Of a stretch of DNA of 64,000 bases, positions 62,001 to 64,000 are shown in pieces. The stretch is from Limanda limanda. Taxonomy: Eukaryota > Chordata > Actinopteri > Pleuronectiformes > Pleuronectidae. The notes under the pieces are model-generated. The model worked only from the letters and a program-made list of their open reading frames with translations, was not told where the DNA came from and did no database searches. Every line of letters starts with the position of its first letter. Position 1 is the stretch's first letter. Location of the stretch: NCBI RefSeq assembly GCF_963576545.1, contig NC_083651.1:14819124-14883123 (forward strand). Direction: 5' to 3'. Both the position numbers and the translations under genes were made by a program.

Positions 62001-63910
62001 CTCTGCCTCCCTCTGTTTTCCCCTCTGCCTGCTCATTACTGAGCCCATGTGCAGCTTAGAGAAGTATTCACTAACAGATTTGATCTCCATTGTCTCCGGC
62101 TCCATCTCCCCACCATCTGAGTGAAATATCTGGGAGGAGGCAGCGGCAGAGGACTTTGCCTCGTCCTCCTGATGCTCCTGGGGATTGTACTGCACGGCTC
62201 CTGTTCTGCCATCGCTCTGTGCAGCCGCTTCCACCTTCTCCTCACTCATGGCCCGGTAGCCTTCTGTGGTGGCGACATGCATCCTCAGGTGGCTCTCTGT
62301 GTGCCTCTGAGCGCTGGCCAGCTCGGAGCTCTCTGTCATCTCGGAGGAGTTGGTCTCGTTGCCAGAATCTGAGGAATCGGGACTAAATGCTCGTGATATT
62401 TCAACACCTGCGTGCCACAGAAAGACAAAAACAGCATTAACAACCCCCTTTGAGGCAAATGGAAAATATCACAGACTATGGAGGAATGGTAATGACACTG
62501 TGAATTAGCATGTAGTGAGAACAAGGGTAAATGTGTTTCTTTAAGATAACAATGAAAGTAATAAAGAGGCCTGTGATTCACTTCTTAATCACATTCTACT
62601 TGAAATTCCTATAGAGAAATGTTAAGAAAATGGTACAGTACTAGCAAAATGTTCTATACTAGCAACACACATCTGACCCTGTGCATCTGCCTTTGAGAAA
62701 ACAAACAAAAAGGTTTCACAAAACAACAAATTCCAAACAATAATGAATGATACTGTAATGAACACAGCTGTCTGCACGATCACAATTAATGAAATAATAC
62801 ACGCACAAATGGAAACATAGAACAAAATGGGCTTTATTGAAAAAAACTTAACAACGACAAAAATCAAAAGTGAATGGCTGGAACATGCGTGGTGTTAATG
62901 AATGAACGTTACAATAGTGAAAGAAGAACCTGTGCTACTCTCTGACTGTGCTGGACTCGGTTCCTCGGATGCAGCGAGGGCTTCCAGCGCCTGTAAGGTG
63001 GACACCACCGCACTGTCCAGAGGCTGTCCGGGGCCCTCGGCTCCGTGGGGGGGCATCGAATCTATGAGGGACACTGGGATGTCATTTCGGCCGCCCTGGG
63101 CGTGAGTCCCGGCTCCCTGCTGCTGCTCCTCCTCGTCAGAGCTGTCCCTGAAGCCGGGAGGAGGAGCAGCGATGGCCAGGTTAAGCGAGTGCAGCAGCAC
63201 GTCATTGTTCTCCTCGTCATTACCCTCTGGTGGGGGAGGGAGGGAGGTCAAGTCAATGATGTCATCGCTGGACCCCGAGAGTGACAGTAACATAGGCTTG
63301 TCTATGTCGCTCACAAACATGTCCTCCTCACAGCTGATCTCATCCTCGTCCTCTGCGTCGTCTGTTGTCTCCGCGTAGCAGATGTCGTGCAGCAGCGGCT
63401 CCTCGATGCATTCAGTGGGACTGAAGATTTTGGTGGTGTACTGATACCCGTCCCCATCTTCTATGGCATCCATCATCCTATAGTCCTCCTCGAGACGCCT
63501 GTACATGTGGGTGTGATTGTCTAGCATCTCTGGGCCTTCATCCATCAGTCTCTGGTAGCCCAGATTTTGGGGGTTTACACTGTCTAAGGGAGGATCTCCA
63601 AATATGAAGGAGACCTTTGCGCTCCTGGAAGAGTCTTGGGATTTGGGCCTGGGGATGTTGAGGTACGTTTGGGAGCACGGGATCCTGCAGCACTCCGCTC
63701 TCTCTGCCATGTGCATCGAGTGCTGGGCCTGGTGTATCTCCGTTATGTAGACTGGTTGCATTTCACATCTCCCATGGTCGAGGTACTCGCACTCTTGGTC
63801 AGAATAATCGTGGCTGCACCTCTGGTTATTCCTGTCCTCATAGGCTTTGTGAGGTGTGCTGTACGTGCACTCGATGGCCTGGTAGTTCTGCTTTACTCTC
63901 GCTGCATGGC
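59096..63910 (-). CDS. frmpd4: FERM and PDZ domain-containing 4 (Preso), 3' exons (partial)
   Basis: FRMPD4 is a postsynaptic scaffold that binds PSD-95 and mGluR/Homer complexes; its WW, PDZ and FERM domains lie beyond the right edge. Exons seen: 62930-63910 (acceptor 'tttgcag', starting [10 protein letters not shown]), 61256-62407, and a terminal exon ending at 59096. Phase is consistent: the junction gives [34 protein letters not shown], and the second exon carries [23 protein letters not shown] and [20 protein letters not shown] before LPKIKETT at its donor. All are close to human FRMPD4. The 62930 donor (GTTCTT) is weak, so that boundary is less certain. The terminal exon has two acceptors 5 nt apart: one gives ETTV and stop, the other a further 413 codons including [17 protein letters not shown] and ending HSLNTQLNK. 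Confidence 0.88.
60336..60341 (-). other. frmpd4: Tandem splice acceptors at the frmpd4 terminal exon
   Basis: On the minus strand a strong pyrimidine tract (TTCTCTTTTTTTTCTCC) leads to ACCCCTAG, then TGTAG, then CTTGC. Using the first AG (exon start 60341) after the donor base G gives G|TG TAG, so the protein ends KIKETTV. Using the second AG (exon start 60336) gives G|CT TGC, which opens the frame to the stop at 59096. A third acceptor (exon start 60400) would give a 20-residue tail in another frame. Confidence 0.8.
60401..61255 (-). other. frmpd4: frmpd4 penultimate-to-terminal intron
   Basis: The donor is GTAAAA after ...ACCACAG. If unspliced, the frame would run [20 protein letters not shown] and a few more residues to a stop at 61179. 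No other coding content is seen. Confidence 0.6.
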
Positions 63911-64000
63911 CTGCAAAGAGGAAGCAAAAAATGACACAGGTCTATTTAAAAACAACATTGCTCTGATGAGTCATCTTGCGATCGCTGCAGTCATACTTGT

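Overview
This window is vertebrate nuclear DNA, almost certainly from a ray-finned (percomorph-like teleost) fish. The evidence is multi-exon genes with GT-AG introns, AT-rich introns, teleost-type dispersed repeats (Tc1-like, hAT-like, SINE), an intronless fish-type TRIM gene, and a gene order matching the block around TLR7/TLR8 on human Xp22.2. There is no bacterial feature, CRISPR array or complete rRNA/tRNA gene that I can support.

Layout, left to right. 1-5.2 kb: the 3' end of gpm6b (+) with two alternative terminal exons. 5.4-16.3 kb: ofd1 (-), 22 coding exons reconstructed with consistent reading phase (1061 aa). An intronless TRIM gene (9.7-11.0 kb, -) lies inside its intron 13, flanked by direct copies of a dispersed repeat. 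17.0-18.4 kb: trappc2 (+), head-to-head with ofd1, 140 aa, with an AT-AC (U12-type) intron. 19.6-21.1 kb: rab9a (-). 23.2-32.0 kb: egfl6 (-), 13 coding exons, 545 aa, with an old Tc1-like transposon in one intron. 32.0-45.5 kb: a large gene-poor stretch with several repeat relics. 45.8-46.8 kb: a beta-thymosin gene (tmsb4x, -) with a TATA/octamer promoter. 48.2-52.9 kb: tlr8 (-). 53.3-56.7 kb: tlr7 (-). 59.1-63.9 kb and beyond: the 3' exons of frmpd4 (-).

The genes are not an operon, but the order and relative orientation (frmpd4, tlr7, tlr8, tmsb4x, egfl6, rab9a, trappc2, ofd1, gpm6b) match the human segment as I recall it. The human neighbours PRPS2 and TCEANC are not found at the expected positions. 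tlr7 and tlr8 are a tandem pair of endosomal RNA sensors. Both begin in a tiny first coding exon, and both have an out-of-frame upstream ATG that overlaps the start.

The most interesting observations are: (1) two splice acceptors 5 nt apart in frmpd4, one giving a protein that ends in the PDZ ligand ETTV and the other opening a further 413-codon C-terminal region; (2) a RING-SPRY TRIM gene that has lost its B-box in frame and sits between direct copies of a TIR-bearing repeat inside ofd1; (3) the AT-AC intron of trappc2; (4) a perfect 26-bp inverted repeat between tmsb4x and tlr8. Exon boundaries were assigned by eye from splice signals and reading phase, without transcript data.
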